Below, piece after piece: positions 56,254 through 64,000 of a stretch of 64,000 nt of DNA. Position 1 is the stretch's first letter. Each line of letters starts with the position of its first letter. The position numbers were made by a program, and so were the translations under genes. This stretch comes from Aestuariivivens sediminis (GTDB lineage Bacteria; Bacteroidota; Bacteroidia; Flavobacteriales; Flavobacteriaceae), in the NCBI RefSeq assembly GCF_022662105.1, contig NZ_JAKMCP010000002.1, positions 1 through 64,000 on the forward strand. Direction: 5' to 3'. The notes beneath the pieces were generated by a model. The model did not search any database. It had not been told where the DNA came from and worked only from the letters and a program-made list of their open reading frames with translations.

Positions 56254-57282
56254 ATGGGATTTTTCGACTTCCTAACCGAAGATATTGCTATTGATTTAGG
56301 TACTGCTAATACCCTTATAATCCATAACGACAAAGTAGTTGTAGATGCCCCTTCCATAGTCGCCCGAGATCGGGTTTCTGGTAAAATCATTGCAGTAGGG
56401 CAAGAAGCCAGTTTAATGCAAGGAAAAACTCACGAAAACATTAAAACTATTCGTCCTTTGAAGGATGGGGTCATTGCCGATTTTGATGCCTCGGAACAAA
56501 TGATTAGCATGTTCATTAAAAATATTCCTGCTTTAAAAAAGAAATTTTTTACGCCCGCATTACGAATGGTTATTTGTATTCCTTCCGGAATAACCGAAGT
56601 TGAAATGCGCGCTGTTAAGGAAAGTGCAGAACGTGTAAATGGTAAAGAGGTTTACCTGATTCATGAGCCCATGGCAGCTGCCATTGGGATAGGGGTCGAC
56701 ATTATGCAACCTAAGGGTAATATGGTCGTTGATATCGGTGGTGGTACAACTGAAATAGCCGTGATTGCCTTGGGTGGTATTGTTTGCGATAAATCGGTAA
56801 AAATTGCTGGAGACGTATTCACTAATGATATTGTCTATTATATGCGGACACAACATAACTTGTATGTTGGTGAGCGTACAGCAGAAAAAATAAAAATACA
56901 AATAGGCGCTGCTACCGAAGACTTAGATTTACCACCTGAGGACATGAGTGTTCAAGGTCGTGATTTACTGACGGGCAAACCTAAACAGGTTTCTATCTCC
57001 TATCGTGAAATTGCTAAGGCCCTTGATAAATCTATATTGCGTATTGAAGATGCCGTGATGGAAACGCTTTCTCAAACACCTCCCGAACTGGCTGCAGATA
57101 TTTATAATACCGGTATTTATTTAGCCGGTGGAGGTTCCATGCTCCGTGGTTTGGATAAACGCTTATCGCAAAAAACAGACTTACCCGTTTACATTGCTGA
57201 AGACCCTTTACGAGCTGTTGTAAGAGGTACCGGTATTACTCTAAAAAATTTACCTAAATACAAAAGTGTATTGATTAAATAA
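56254..57282 (+). CDS. mreB: Rod-shape actin MreB
   Basis: 342 residues. Actin-type ATPase: DLGTANTLI, VDIGGGTTEIAVI and YLAGGGSMLRGLDK. N-terminal MGFFDFLTEDIAIDLG includes the usual membrane-contacting start. It polymerises under the inner membrane and positions the elongation machinery. First gene of mreB-mreC-mreD-mrdA-rodA, 236 nt after purH. Confidence 0.98.
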   Translation: MGFFDFLTEDIAIDLGTANTLIIHNDKVVVDAPSIVARDRVSGKIIAVGQEASLMQGKTHENIKTIRPLKDGVIADFDASEQMISMFIKNIPALKKKFFTPALRMVICIPSGITEVEMRAVKESAERVNGKEVYLIHEPMAAAIGIGVDIMQPKGNMVVDIGGGTTEIAVIALGGIVCDKSVKIAGDVFTNDIVYYMRTQHNLYVGERTAEKIKIQIGAATEDLDLPPEDMSVQGRDLLTGKPKQVSISYREIAKALDKSILRIEDAVMETLSQTPPELAADIYNTGIYLAGGGSMLRGLDKRLSQKTDLPVYIAEDPLRAVVRGTGITLKNLPKYKSVLIK

Positions 57283-57304
57283 GGCATAAAAAGGTTTTAA
57301 ACCC

Positions 57305-58123
57305 ATGCAACAGATTATAAATTTTATAATAAGAAACAAAACCTTTTTGTTGTTCTTGCTGTTGTTTTCTTTAGCCTTATTATTTACAATACAATCACAC
57401 TCCTACCACAGGAGCAAATTTATTAACTCGGCTAACTTTTTAACCGGTGGCATCTATAACTCCATAAACAGTATAAGCGGCTATTTCAACTTAAAATCAC
57501 AGAATACCATACTAGTAGAGGAAAACAATCGCCTTAAATCCCTGTTGCATAATAGTAATATCCAGGTCGATTCGAGCTTTACAGACAGCACAACCTTTTC
57601 AAGTTTATACCGTTTCACCCCGGCCAATATCATTAAAAACTCCTATAATTTAAACAATAATATACTCTTATTGAATAAAGGTAAAAATGATAAAATAGAA
57701 GAAGACTTTGGGGTCATCAGCTCCAAGGGTATCATTGGCATCATAAATAAAACAAGCCTTAATTATGCAACTGTTATTTCGGTTTTAAATACAACAAGTC
57801 AAATAAGTGCCAAACTAAAAAAAACAAATCATTTCGGCACATTAACCTGGAATTCGGCCTCTCCTGAAATCATGCAACTTATTGATATCCCAAAAATAGC
57901 GGAAGCCAATTTAAGTGTTGGAGATACCATAGTTACTTCCGGAAGATCGTCCATATTTCCCAAGGGCATATTGGTGGGAATAATTCAAGATTTCGAACTG
58001 GATGATGCCGAAAATTACTTTACGCTAAATGTGAAATTGTTCAATGACATGACTAATGTTGAGCATGTGTACATCATTGAAAATATTGATAAACCAGAAA
58101 TAACCAATTTATTAAATGAATAG
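57305..58123 (+). CDS. mreC: Rod-shape protein MreC
   Basis: 272 residues with one N-terminal membrane helix (about 10-28), a coiled coil (65-90) and the beta-rich periplasmic MreC domain (GVISSKGIIGIINKTS and VGDTIVTSGRSSIFPKGILVG). It links MreB with the periplasmic synthases. Its end overlaps mreD by 8 bp. Confidence 0.95.
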   Translation: MQQIINFIIRNKTFLLFLLLFSLALLFTIQSHSYHRSKFINSANFLTGGIYNSINSISGYFNLKSQNTILVEENNRLKSLLHNSNIQVDSSFTDSTTFSSLYRFTPANIIKNSYNLNNNILLLNKGKNDKIEEDFGVISSKGIIGIINKTSLNYATVISVLNTTSQISAKLKKTNHFGTLTWNSASPEIMQLIDIPKIAEANLSVGDTIVTSGRSSIFPKGILVGIIQDFELDDAENYFTLNVKLFNDMTNVEHVYIIENIDKPEITNLLNE

Positions 58124-58622
58124 TGTTATTTCCATACACGTAGTGCGCTTTATTGTCCTTGTATTTGCTCAAGTACTTATCTTTAATCACATTAATTTTT
58201 TGGGATATGTAAACCCCTATCCCTATATCCTTTTTATTTTGTTATTTCCTGTAAAAAACAATAGAATGCTGTTTATCCTGTTCAGTTTTATTCTGGGTTT
58301 AACGATAGATCTGTTTTTAGATTCCGGAGGAATACATGCAGCCGCTTCGGTATTGGCAGCTTATGCCAGACCCATATTTTTGAAATCTTCTTTTGGTACT
58401 ATCTATGAATACCAAACCATTAAATTTAACACCGTAGAATTTGGTTCAAAATTAACTTATATTGCTTTTTTAACCGCAATACACCATATCGTATTGTTTT
58501 CTCTGGAAATTTTTAGTGTCTCTAAAATAATTTTAATACTTCAAAAAACGTTATTCTCTTGTATATTTACTATATTATTATGTGTATTGTTAACTATAAT
58601 ATTTAGTCGGAATAAAACATGA
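58116..58622 (+). CDS. mreD: Rod-shape protein MreD
   Basis: 168 residues with about five membrane helices; YVNPYPYILFILLFP and GLTIDLFLDSGGIHAAASV match the MreD family in Bacteroidota. Part of the elongasome. Overlaps mreC by 8 bp and mrdA by 4 bp. Confidence 0.93.
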   Translation: MNSVISIHVVRFIVLVFAQVLIFNHINFLGYVNPYPYILFILLFPVKNNRMLFILFSFILGLTIDLFLDSGGIHAAASVLAAYARPIFLKSSFGTIYEYQTIKFNTVEFGSKLTYIAFLTAIHHIVLFSLEIFSVSKIILILQKTLFSCIFTILLCVLLTIIFSRNKT

Positions 58623-60550
58623 GAAAATTTCTGCTTTTCTTATCTGTAATTTTTATCGGACTCATTTTCATAGGTAGATTATTCTATCTCCAGGTATATA
58701 CTTCTACTGAACACAATCTGTTTGAAGACAATGCCATTAGGAAAGTTTACGATTACCCGAAACGTGGTTTTGTTTATGACAGAAATGGTGAATTATTGGT
58801 AGCCAATCAGCCATCTTATGACGTCATGGTCATTCCCAGGGAGGTAAAACCATTGGATACGCTTGAGTTTTGCAATTTATTGAAAATTGATAAAGAAACC
58901 TTTGTAAAAACTTATGATAAGGCCTATCGTTATTCACCAAGGCTTCCGTCGGTTTTTGTGGCACAATTATCTAAAGAAGACTATGCGGTACTGCAAGAAA
59001 AAATGCGGAAGTATCAAGGTTTTTACATTCAAAAGCGTTCATTGAGACATTACCAGACTACCATTGGTGCAAATGTTCTCGGAGATATTGGAGAAGTTGG
59101 CTATAAGGACATTGAGAGAGACCCTTATTATATTATGGGTGACTTAAAGGGCAAGCAAGGTGTTGAGGCATCATATGAAAACATACTTCGTGGTGTAAAG
59201 GGCATTAAATTTATTCAAAAAGATCGCTTTAATCGGGATATTGGCCCATACAAAGACGGTAAGTTCGACACTGTTCCACAACAAGGAAAGGATATCACCA
59301 TTACTATTGATGCCAAATTGCAGGCATACGGTGAATTGCTCATGCAAAATAAACGAGGTGGTATTATTGCCATTGAACCTTCTTCGGGAGAGATATTGGC
59401 CATGGTTGCGGCGCCCTCCTATGACCCTAATATTTTGGTTGGTCGAAATCGATCAGAAAATTTCAGTAAATTATTTAGGGACACTATTGGAAAACCCTTG
59501 TTCAATAGAAGTCTGCAAGGGGTCTACGAGCCCGGCTCACCATTTAAGCTCATGAATGCCCTAATTGCGTTACAAGAAGGGGTTATGACTCCAAATGAAA
59601 CGGTAACCTGTTATAGAGGTTACAGATATGGTAACCGATTCATGAAATGTCATTGTAATTTTGGAACGAGGAATAATATGATCACTGGAATTCAGCGATC
59701 GTGTAATGCTTATTTTGCTACGACATATAGAAAGATACTAGATAAAAATGGTAATGCCTCCGATGGTATAAATGCCTGGAGCAGGCATGCCAAAAGTTTT
59801 GGTCTGGGTGAATTCCTAAATAACGATTTGTTCGTTGGGCAAAAAGGAAGAATTCCTGACAGGGAATATTATAAACATGTTTATCCAAAAACGTTTTATT
59901 CAACATACACCATCTCTAATGCTATTGGGCAAGGTGAAGTAGCTACAACACCCATACAACTGGCCAATATGATAGCTGCAATTTCTAACAGAGGAATGTA
60001 CTACACGCCCCATATTATAAAATACATCGAAGGAGAAACCCTTCCGGAGCAGTTTACCACACCAAAATACACAACAATAGATAAAAAAAATTTCGATCCC
60101 GTAATAGAAGGCATGTATCAGGTTTATAAAAAGGGAACTGCGGCATCTCTGCAAGTAAAAGATATTGATATCTGCGGAAAAACCGGTACTGTTGAAAATT
60201 ATGCAATTATAGACAGTGTAAGAACCCAGTTAACCGATCATTCTATTTTTGTTGCATTTGCACCAAAAAATGACCCAAAAATAGCTTTGGCTGTCTTTGT
60301 CGAAAATGGGTATTGGGGAAGCAGATTTGCCGGAAAAGTGGCCAGTTTAATGATTGAAAAACATATTAAGGGGTATATTACCCGAACAGATTTAGAAGAT
60401 TGGCTGTTACGATATGGATTGGAAGAGGAGTATGCCAAACCCTATTCGGGGAAACCTTTTTATATTAACGATAAAACCATTGTACATCCTGTTGATGATT
60501 CAGAGTATAACCTATTAAAACAACAATTAAAGCAACTTGAAACGCACTAA
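58619..60550 (+). CDS. mrdA: Penicillin-binding protein 2 (class B transpeptidase)
   Basis: 643 residues. One N-terminal membrane helix, a PBP dimerisation domain, then a transpeptidase domain with the three active-site motifs: Ser-x-x-Lys in EPGSPFKLM (near residue 310), SCN in RSCNAYF, and KTG in CGKTGT. It cross-links side-wall peptidoglycan with RodA as its glycosyltransferase partner. Overlaps mreD by 4 bp; rodA starts 5 nt later. Confidence 0.97.
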   Translation: MRKFLLFLSVIFIGLIFIGRLFYLQVYTSTEHNLFEDNAIRKVYDYPKRGFVYDRNGELLVANQPSYDVMVIPREVKPLDTLEFCNLLKIDKETFVKTYDKAYRYSPRLPSVFVAQLSKEDYAVLQEKMRKYQGFYIQKRSLRHYQTTIGANVLGDIGEVGYKDIERDPYYIMGDLKGKQGVEASYENILRGVKGIKFIQKDRFNRDIGPYKDGKFDTVPQQGKDITITIDAKLQAYGELLMQNKRGGIIAIEPSSGEILAMVAAPSYDPNILVGRNRSENFSKLFRDTIGKPLFNRSLQGVYEPGSPFKLMNALIALQEGVMTPNETVTCYRGYRYGNRFMKCHCNFGTRNNMITGIQRSCNAYFATTYRKILDKNGNASDGINAWSRHAKSFGLGEFLNNDLFVGQKGRIPDREYYKHVYPKTFYSTYTISNAIGQGEVATTPIQLANMIAAISNRGMYYTPHIIKYIEGETLPEQFTTPKYTTIDKKNFDPVIEGMYQVYKKGTAASLQVKDIDICGKTGTVENYAIIDSVRTQLTDHSIFVAFAPKNDPKIALAVFVENGYWGSRFAGKVASLMIEKHIKGYITRTDLEDWLLRYGLEEEYAKPYSGKPFYINDKTIVHPVDDSEYNLLKQQLKQLETH

Positions 60551-60555
60551 ATTTA

Positions 60556-61833
60556 ATGGTTAGAGAAACTAATAGACATTTTAAATTTGACTGGATAACC
60601 ATTATTCTCTTTTTATTGCTCGTTGGTTTTGGTTGGTTAAATATTTTATCGGCATCTCACACCGGAGATACCATTAATTATTTCGATTTCTCGCAGCCTT
60701 ACGGCAAACAATTGATTTTTATCCTATTAACATTTGTGTTAATTGTTTTAATTTTATCTATTGAGGCTAAGTTTTATGAGCGCTTTTCCAGTATAATCTA
60801 TATTATTTCCATGCTGTCCCTTGTGGGATTGTTTCTCTTTGGTAAGAACGTAAATGGTGCAACATCTTGGTATGCTTTTGGAGGAATGACCTTACAACCC
60901 AGCGAATTTGCAAAAATGGCCACAGCTTTGGCGGTAGCCAAATTTATAAGTGATCTAAATACGGATATCAAACAGTTTAAAGATCAAATAAAAACCATAA
61001 TCATTATTATAGTTCCTGCTATTTTAGTGCTCCTACAAAATGATACCGGAAGCACGGTTGTTTATGCTGCTTTTTTCTTTGTATTATATCGTGAAGGGTT
61101 GCCTAAGATCTATTTAATTTTAGGTGTTTTGGTTTTACTGTTATCTGTTTTTACATTAAAATTAGGGCTTCTAATTACCGCCATACTCTGTGCTGTTGTC
61201 ATAACCAGCCTTCATTTTTTATTCAAAAGAAAACGTTCCATCCTACAATCTGCATTAGCCCTAATATGCTGTTTGGGTCTTTCCTATGGGGTGAAGTTTT
61301 TTTATCAAGATATTTTAAAACCCCATCAACAAGATCGCATTAGCCTCTGGTTACGATTAGAAAAGGACCCTGAAAAACTACAGCAAATGAAAAAAACCTT
61401 TGCCTATAACCTCCATGAATCAGAAAAAGCAATAAGCTCCGGAGGTGTTACTGGAAAAGGTTTTTTAGAGGGTACCAGGACCACTGGCAAGTTCGTACCT
61501 GAACAACATACCGATTATATTTTTAGTACCGTAGGTGAAGAGTGGGGCTTCCTGGGGAGCTCTCTGGTAGTCCTTGTTTTTGTATTGCTATTATTGCGTA
61601 TTATTCATTTATCAGAATTGCAAAAATCGCAATTTAGTCGTGTGTATGGCTACAGTGTGGCTGCCATTATATTTATGCACTTCCTCATTAATATTGGTAT
61701 GGTTATGGGATTAATCCCTACCATAGGCATTCCTTTACCCATGTTCAGCTATGGTGGATCCGGGCTTTGGGCCTTCACCATTTTACTCTTTATTTTTATA
61801 AAATTAGACTCGAATAGAATTAACGAATGGTAA
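60556..61833 (+). CDS. rodA: Peptidoglycan glycosyltransferase RodA
   Basis: 425 residues, SEDS family with about ten membrane helices; GATSWYAFGGMTLQPSEFAK, VLLQNDTGSTVVY, the EQHTDYIFSTVGEEWG loop and IGIPLPMFSYGGSG are all present. Polymerises glycan strands at the side wall with PBP2. Its end overlaps the downstream gene by 7 bp. Confidence 0.97.
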   Translation: MVRETNRHFKFDWITIILFLLLVGFGWLNILSASHTGDTINYFDFSQPYGKQLIFILLTFVLIVLILSIEAKFYERFSSIIYIISMLSLVGLFLFGKNVNGATSWYAFGGMTLQPSEFAKMATALAVAKFISDLNTDIKQFKDQIKTIIIIIVPAILVLLQNDTGSTVVYAAFFFVLYREGLPKIYLILGVLVLLLSVFTLKLGLLITAILCAVVITSLHFLFKRKRSILQSALALICCLGLSYGVKFFYQDILKPHQQDRISLWLRLEKDPEKLQQMKKTFAYNLHESEKAISSGGVTGKGFLEGTRTTGKFVPEQHTDYIFSTVGEEWGFLGSSLVVLVFVLLLLRIIHLSELQKSQFSRVYGYSVAAIIFMHFLINIGMVMGLIPTIGIPLPMFSYGGSGLWAFTILLFIFIKLDSNRINEW

Positions 61834-62489
61834 CCAATGTCATGAGAAATGGCAAAAACATACTAAAAACAGGTTTTTTTCTCTCACTCTTCGTTAGTCT
61901 ATGCGTATCTTGTTTTGGACCCAGGCATGTGGTTTCTCATTCTTTCCTTAAAAGAGACACCAATTACATTATGAGTGAAGACTCTTTGCGACCTATGCGA
62001 ATTTTTAAGATTTCTACCGTGGAAGATTCGCTCATACTCAGAAAAAAAAGTTCCAATGTAAAGATTATCCCAAACGATCCGGTTTTAAAATATTTCATTA
62101 AACGACTGTATGTCACTGTAACGGACAGCTCGAATATGGGAGTTGGTATTGCCGCACCCCAGGTAGGAATCCTAAAAAACATTATCTGGGTGCAGCGTTT
62201 TGATAAAGACGACTTCCCTTTTGAGGTGTATTTAAATCCCAAAATCATTACCTATTCGGAACAAAAGCAAACATTTAGAGAAGGTTGTTTGTCCATACCT
62301 GACAGATCGGAAACTCTAAACACCCGTGCCTTTTCCATTGATATTGAATATAATACCGTTGAAGGGGATCATAACACAGAAACTGTAGAGGGGTTCACCT
62401 CAGTTATATTTCAGCATGAGATTGACCATTTAAATGGTATTTTATATTTAGACCACCTGGAAAAGGAAAGGCTTGACACCTCACCTTAG
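61827..62489 (+). CDS. def: Peptide deformylase with lipoprotein signal
   Basis: 220 residues. The three deformylase motifs are intact: GVGIAAPQ (105-112), EGCLS (152-156) and HEIDH (197-201), so a metal site is expected. Unusually, the first 29 residues form a lipoprotein signal peptide ending VSC (Cys29), whichever of the two ATGs (61827 or 61842) is used. Normal deformylase acts in the cytoplasm on nascent chains; this copy seems exported and membrane-anchored. It overlaps rodA by 7 bp. A second, cytoplasmic def is probably elsewhere in the genome. Confidence 0.88.
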   Translation: MVTNVMRNGKNILKTGFFLSLFVSLCVSCFGPRHVVSHSFLKRDTNYIMSEDSLRPMRIFKISTVEDSLILRKKSSNVKIIPNDPVLKYFIKRLYVTVTDSSNMGVGIAAPQVGILKNIIWVQRFDKDDFPFEVYLNPKIITYSEQKQTFREGCLSIPDRSETLNTRAFSIDIEYNTVEGDHNTETVEGFTSVIFQHEIDHLNGILYLDHLEKERLDTSP

Positions 62490-62569
62490 GATAAAATCAC
62501 ATCACCTTGAACTTCCTAAAACCAGTAATACACCATTGGAAACTTAACATGCCTTTGCGCCTAATGTCC

Positions 62570-62908
62570 TTATTTTTGATTTAATTCCAATTTTTCAGCA
62601 AAGTAATCGCAAAAGTCCTTCATGGTAGCGGTCATTTTTTCATCCTGAGTAGCACGGTTATACGTATCGCTCATCGCTACCAATGTTTGATGAAAAAACA
62701 CTTTCATCTCATCTATGGGCATATCCTTAGTCCACAAGTCGATGCGCAAGGTTTCTTTAGTTTTGTTATCCCAGACCGCCAACATCATCGCTTTGGCTTC
62801 TGCCTGAGCAATACCTCCATCGGGTGCAGACCAATGTAATTTTTCGGGCACACGATTTTCATCCAGTTCAATATTCAATTCAATTTTAGATCTTTTTAGT
62901 TCAGCCAT
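62570..62908 (-). CDS. gldC: Gliding motility protein GldC
   Basis: 112 residues, soluble. KIELNIELDENRVPEKLHWS and APDGG..QAEAKAMMLAVWD with TLRIDLWTKDMPIDEMK are characteristic of GldC. Accessory to gliding, cytoplasmic; its exact job is unknown. Its start shares one base with the gldB stop. Confidence 0.93.
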   Translation of the reverse strand: MAELKRSKIELNIELDENRVPEKLHWSAPDGGIAQAEAKAMMLAVWDNKTKETLRIDLWTKDMPIDEMKVFFHQTLVAMSDTYNRATQDEKMTATMKDFCDYFAEKLELNQK

Positions 62909-63870
62909 TATTTCCTGGGTTTAAACTTTGAGTTAATGAAAATGTCTTCAGGTCTTTTTGCGAGCATATCCCTTAATGGGACCCGATTTTTATCCATATA
63001 AGCCCTTACAATTTGCCATCCTATATATTGTCCTAACCGAGCCGGTGAGTTATTATCAATCTCCTCCAAGTAAAACTTTGTAAAAGGTGCAGGATTAATA
63101 AACCGGTTGGGTAATTTTGAATCGGTACTATACAGCAATTCTCTCTCAATAAAATAACGCCAAATGTAACTTTCGTTAGCCTTAGCCCACTGCAATTCTT
63201 CTTCTGTATATCCAATGCGTTCAGCTTCCGATTTAAAAGGAATCATCACATCGTTAAAATAGAGGATCTTTCCAAAATAAATCATTTCATCTAACAAGGT
63301 TTTGGGTTGCGATTGATGGATATATTTTTTGGCATAGGCATTAGACAGATCAACCACTATTTGTTCTTTCTTTAAATTTGAAGCTATAAATTTTTGTATA
63401 CCGGTATAAAACTCATGGTCACGCCCCAGATAAGTATCAATGGACAGCAAGGCAATCGTATCCGTAAGAATCACTTTATTTCTGTAATCCACCATAGAAG
63501 TAGTGGTAATAACACGAGGCGGGGTAAACTCTGAAAAATAATATTTTAAATGATTGAATAAGGATTCTATCTCCATTTCAATAGCATTGAAATTTGGAAA
63601 TATCTTCTCTACTTCCGCAAATAACTGTTGCTGAAGGGTATCCCGCATTTGAGTAACCCAAAATGAATCCGGATATTTTTCGGCAAACATGAACGGATAC
63701 CCTTCTTTCAACTCATTTAAATCTTCAATATTGGCATGCGCAAATAATAGGTCAAAGCGCTCTACAGTGATATCTGTACCAATCTCTTGTATATCTCGTT
63801 CTAAACTACTGTCTTTTTTGCAAGAAAATGCAGCAAAAATTATAATGAAAAGTATTCCTAATTTCTTCAT
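62908..63870 (-). CDS. gldB: Gliding motility lipoprotein GldB
   Basis: 320 residues. Signal peptide with lipobox FSC (Cys17). ERFDLLFAHANIEDLNELKE, the SIDTYLGRDHEFY motif and YIGWQIVRAYMDKN match GldB. Required for gliding in Flavobacterium johnsoniae; the biochemical role is not known. First gene of gldB-gldC, with a TACATTTG box about 60 nt upstream and nadE divergent. Confidence 0.94.
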   Translation of the reverse strand: MKKLGILFIIIFAAFSCKKDSSLERDIQEIGTDITVERFDLLFAHANIEDLNELKEGYPFMFAEKYPDSFWVTQMRDTLQQQLFAEVEKIFPNFNAIEMEIESLFNHLKYYFSEFTPPRVITTTSMVDYRNKVILTDTIALLSIDTYLGRDHEFYTGIQKFIASNLKKEQIVVDLSNAYAKKYIHQSQPKTLLDEMIYFGKILYFNDVMIPFKSEAERIGYTEEELQWAKANESYIWRYFIERELLYSTDSKLPNRFINPAPFTKFYLEEIDNNSPARLGQYIGWQIVRAYMDKNRVPLRDMLAKRPEDIFINSKFKPRK

Positions 63871-63963
63871 ACCAAACTTAAACGATATAATCTTTTATAT
63901 ATTGAGGTGTTTCTTTTATTTTTGTTTGCAAATGTACCATTCTTAGAATTAAAACAGCTTAAA

Positions 63964-64000
63964 ATGCAAACAGAAAAAGTGGTGGACCATATTGTGGATT
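63964..64000 (+). CDS. nadE: NAD+ synthase (first 12 codons only)
   Basis: Only MQTEKVVDHIVD is visible before the window ends. This is the usual start of flavobacterial NAD+ synthase, and nadE is the known divergent neighbour of gldB. The call depends on that synteny. Confidence 0.65.
   Translation, partial: MQTEKVVDHIVD

Overview
The window reads as a chromosomal segment of a marine-type Flavobacteriaceae member (Bacteroidota). The evidence is the gliding and type IX secretion genes gldK-gldL-gldM-gldN and gldB-gldC, a protein with a C-terminal T9SS sorting domain, an exosortase F pair, several DUF6090 membrane proteins, and promoters with TTG and TAnnTTTG boxes. Shine-Dalgarno sequences are essentially absent and intergenic DNA is AT-rich.

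Layout. (1) 1-3640, minus strand: an unsaturated-uronate operon kduI-kduD-uxaC-kdgF-kdgK (kdgK cut by the window edge). It is headed by one promoter overlapping a perfect 14-bp LacI-type palindrome. (2) 3.8-5.5 kb: a small membrane protein, a repeat-rich gap and a lipoprotein cytochrome c. (3) 5.5-26.8 kb: an accessory region ending at an initiator tRNA gene. It holds a secreted nuclease with a detached Cys-rich partner, a tight three-gene module (TerB-like / coiled-coil membrane protein / vWA-like lipoprotein), small lipoproteins, a TPR histidine kinase with a LuxR-type regulator, four DUF6090 paralogues with near-identical leaders, an SDR, a YfcC-type carrier, a Cys-ladder LRR protein with a T9SS signal, and an alpha/beta hydrolase. 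A family of structured palindromic elements that begins with the 3' end of the initiator tRNA is scattered through it and clustered beside the tRNA. (4) 26.8-43.6 kb, minus strand: a CPXCG protein, an LRR protein, an ABC-F ATPase, an FAD oxidoreductase, gldN-M-L-K, a ureohydrolase-like protein lacking metal ligands, topA, two paired membrane proteins and an LVIVD lipoprotein. (5) 43.7-50.8 kb, plus strand: miaB, a sigma-54 activator, lptE, a TPR protein, secG and groES-groEL with a sigma-54-like promoter. (6) 50.8-53.7 kb: a fifth DUF6090 protein, a CDF-like membrane protein, a truncated DUF2306 gene and the exosortase F pair. (7) 53.8-64 kb: a GAF protein, purH, the cell-shape operon mreB-mreC-mreD-mrdA-rodA, an unusual lipoprotein-type peptide deformylase, gldC-gldB, and the start of nadE.

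How the genes work together. The uronate operon would carry unsaturated uronates released by polysaccharide lyases, and hexuronates through UxaC, toward 2-keto-3-deoxygluconate and KDPG. gldKLMN form the core T9SS motor and ring, which would export proteins such as the one at 19735. mreBCD, PBP2 and RodA build the rod-shaped wall. The least explained parts are the TerB/vWA module, the DUF6090 cassettes and the palindromic element family.
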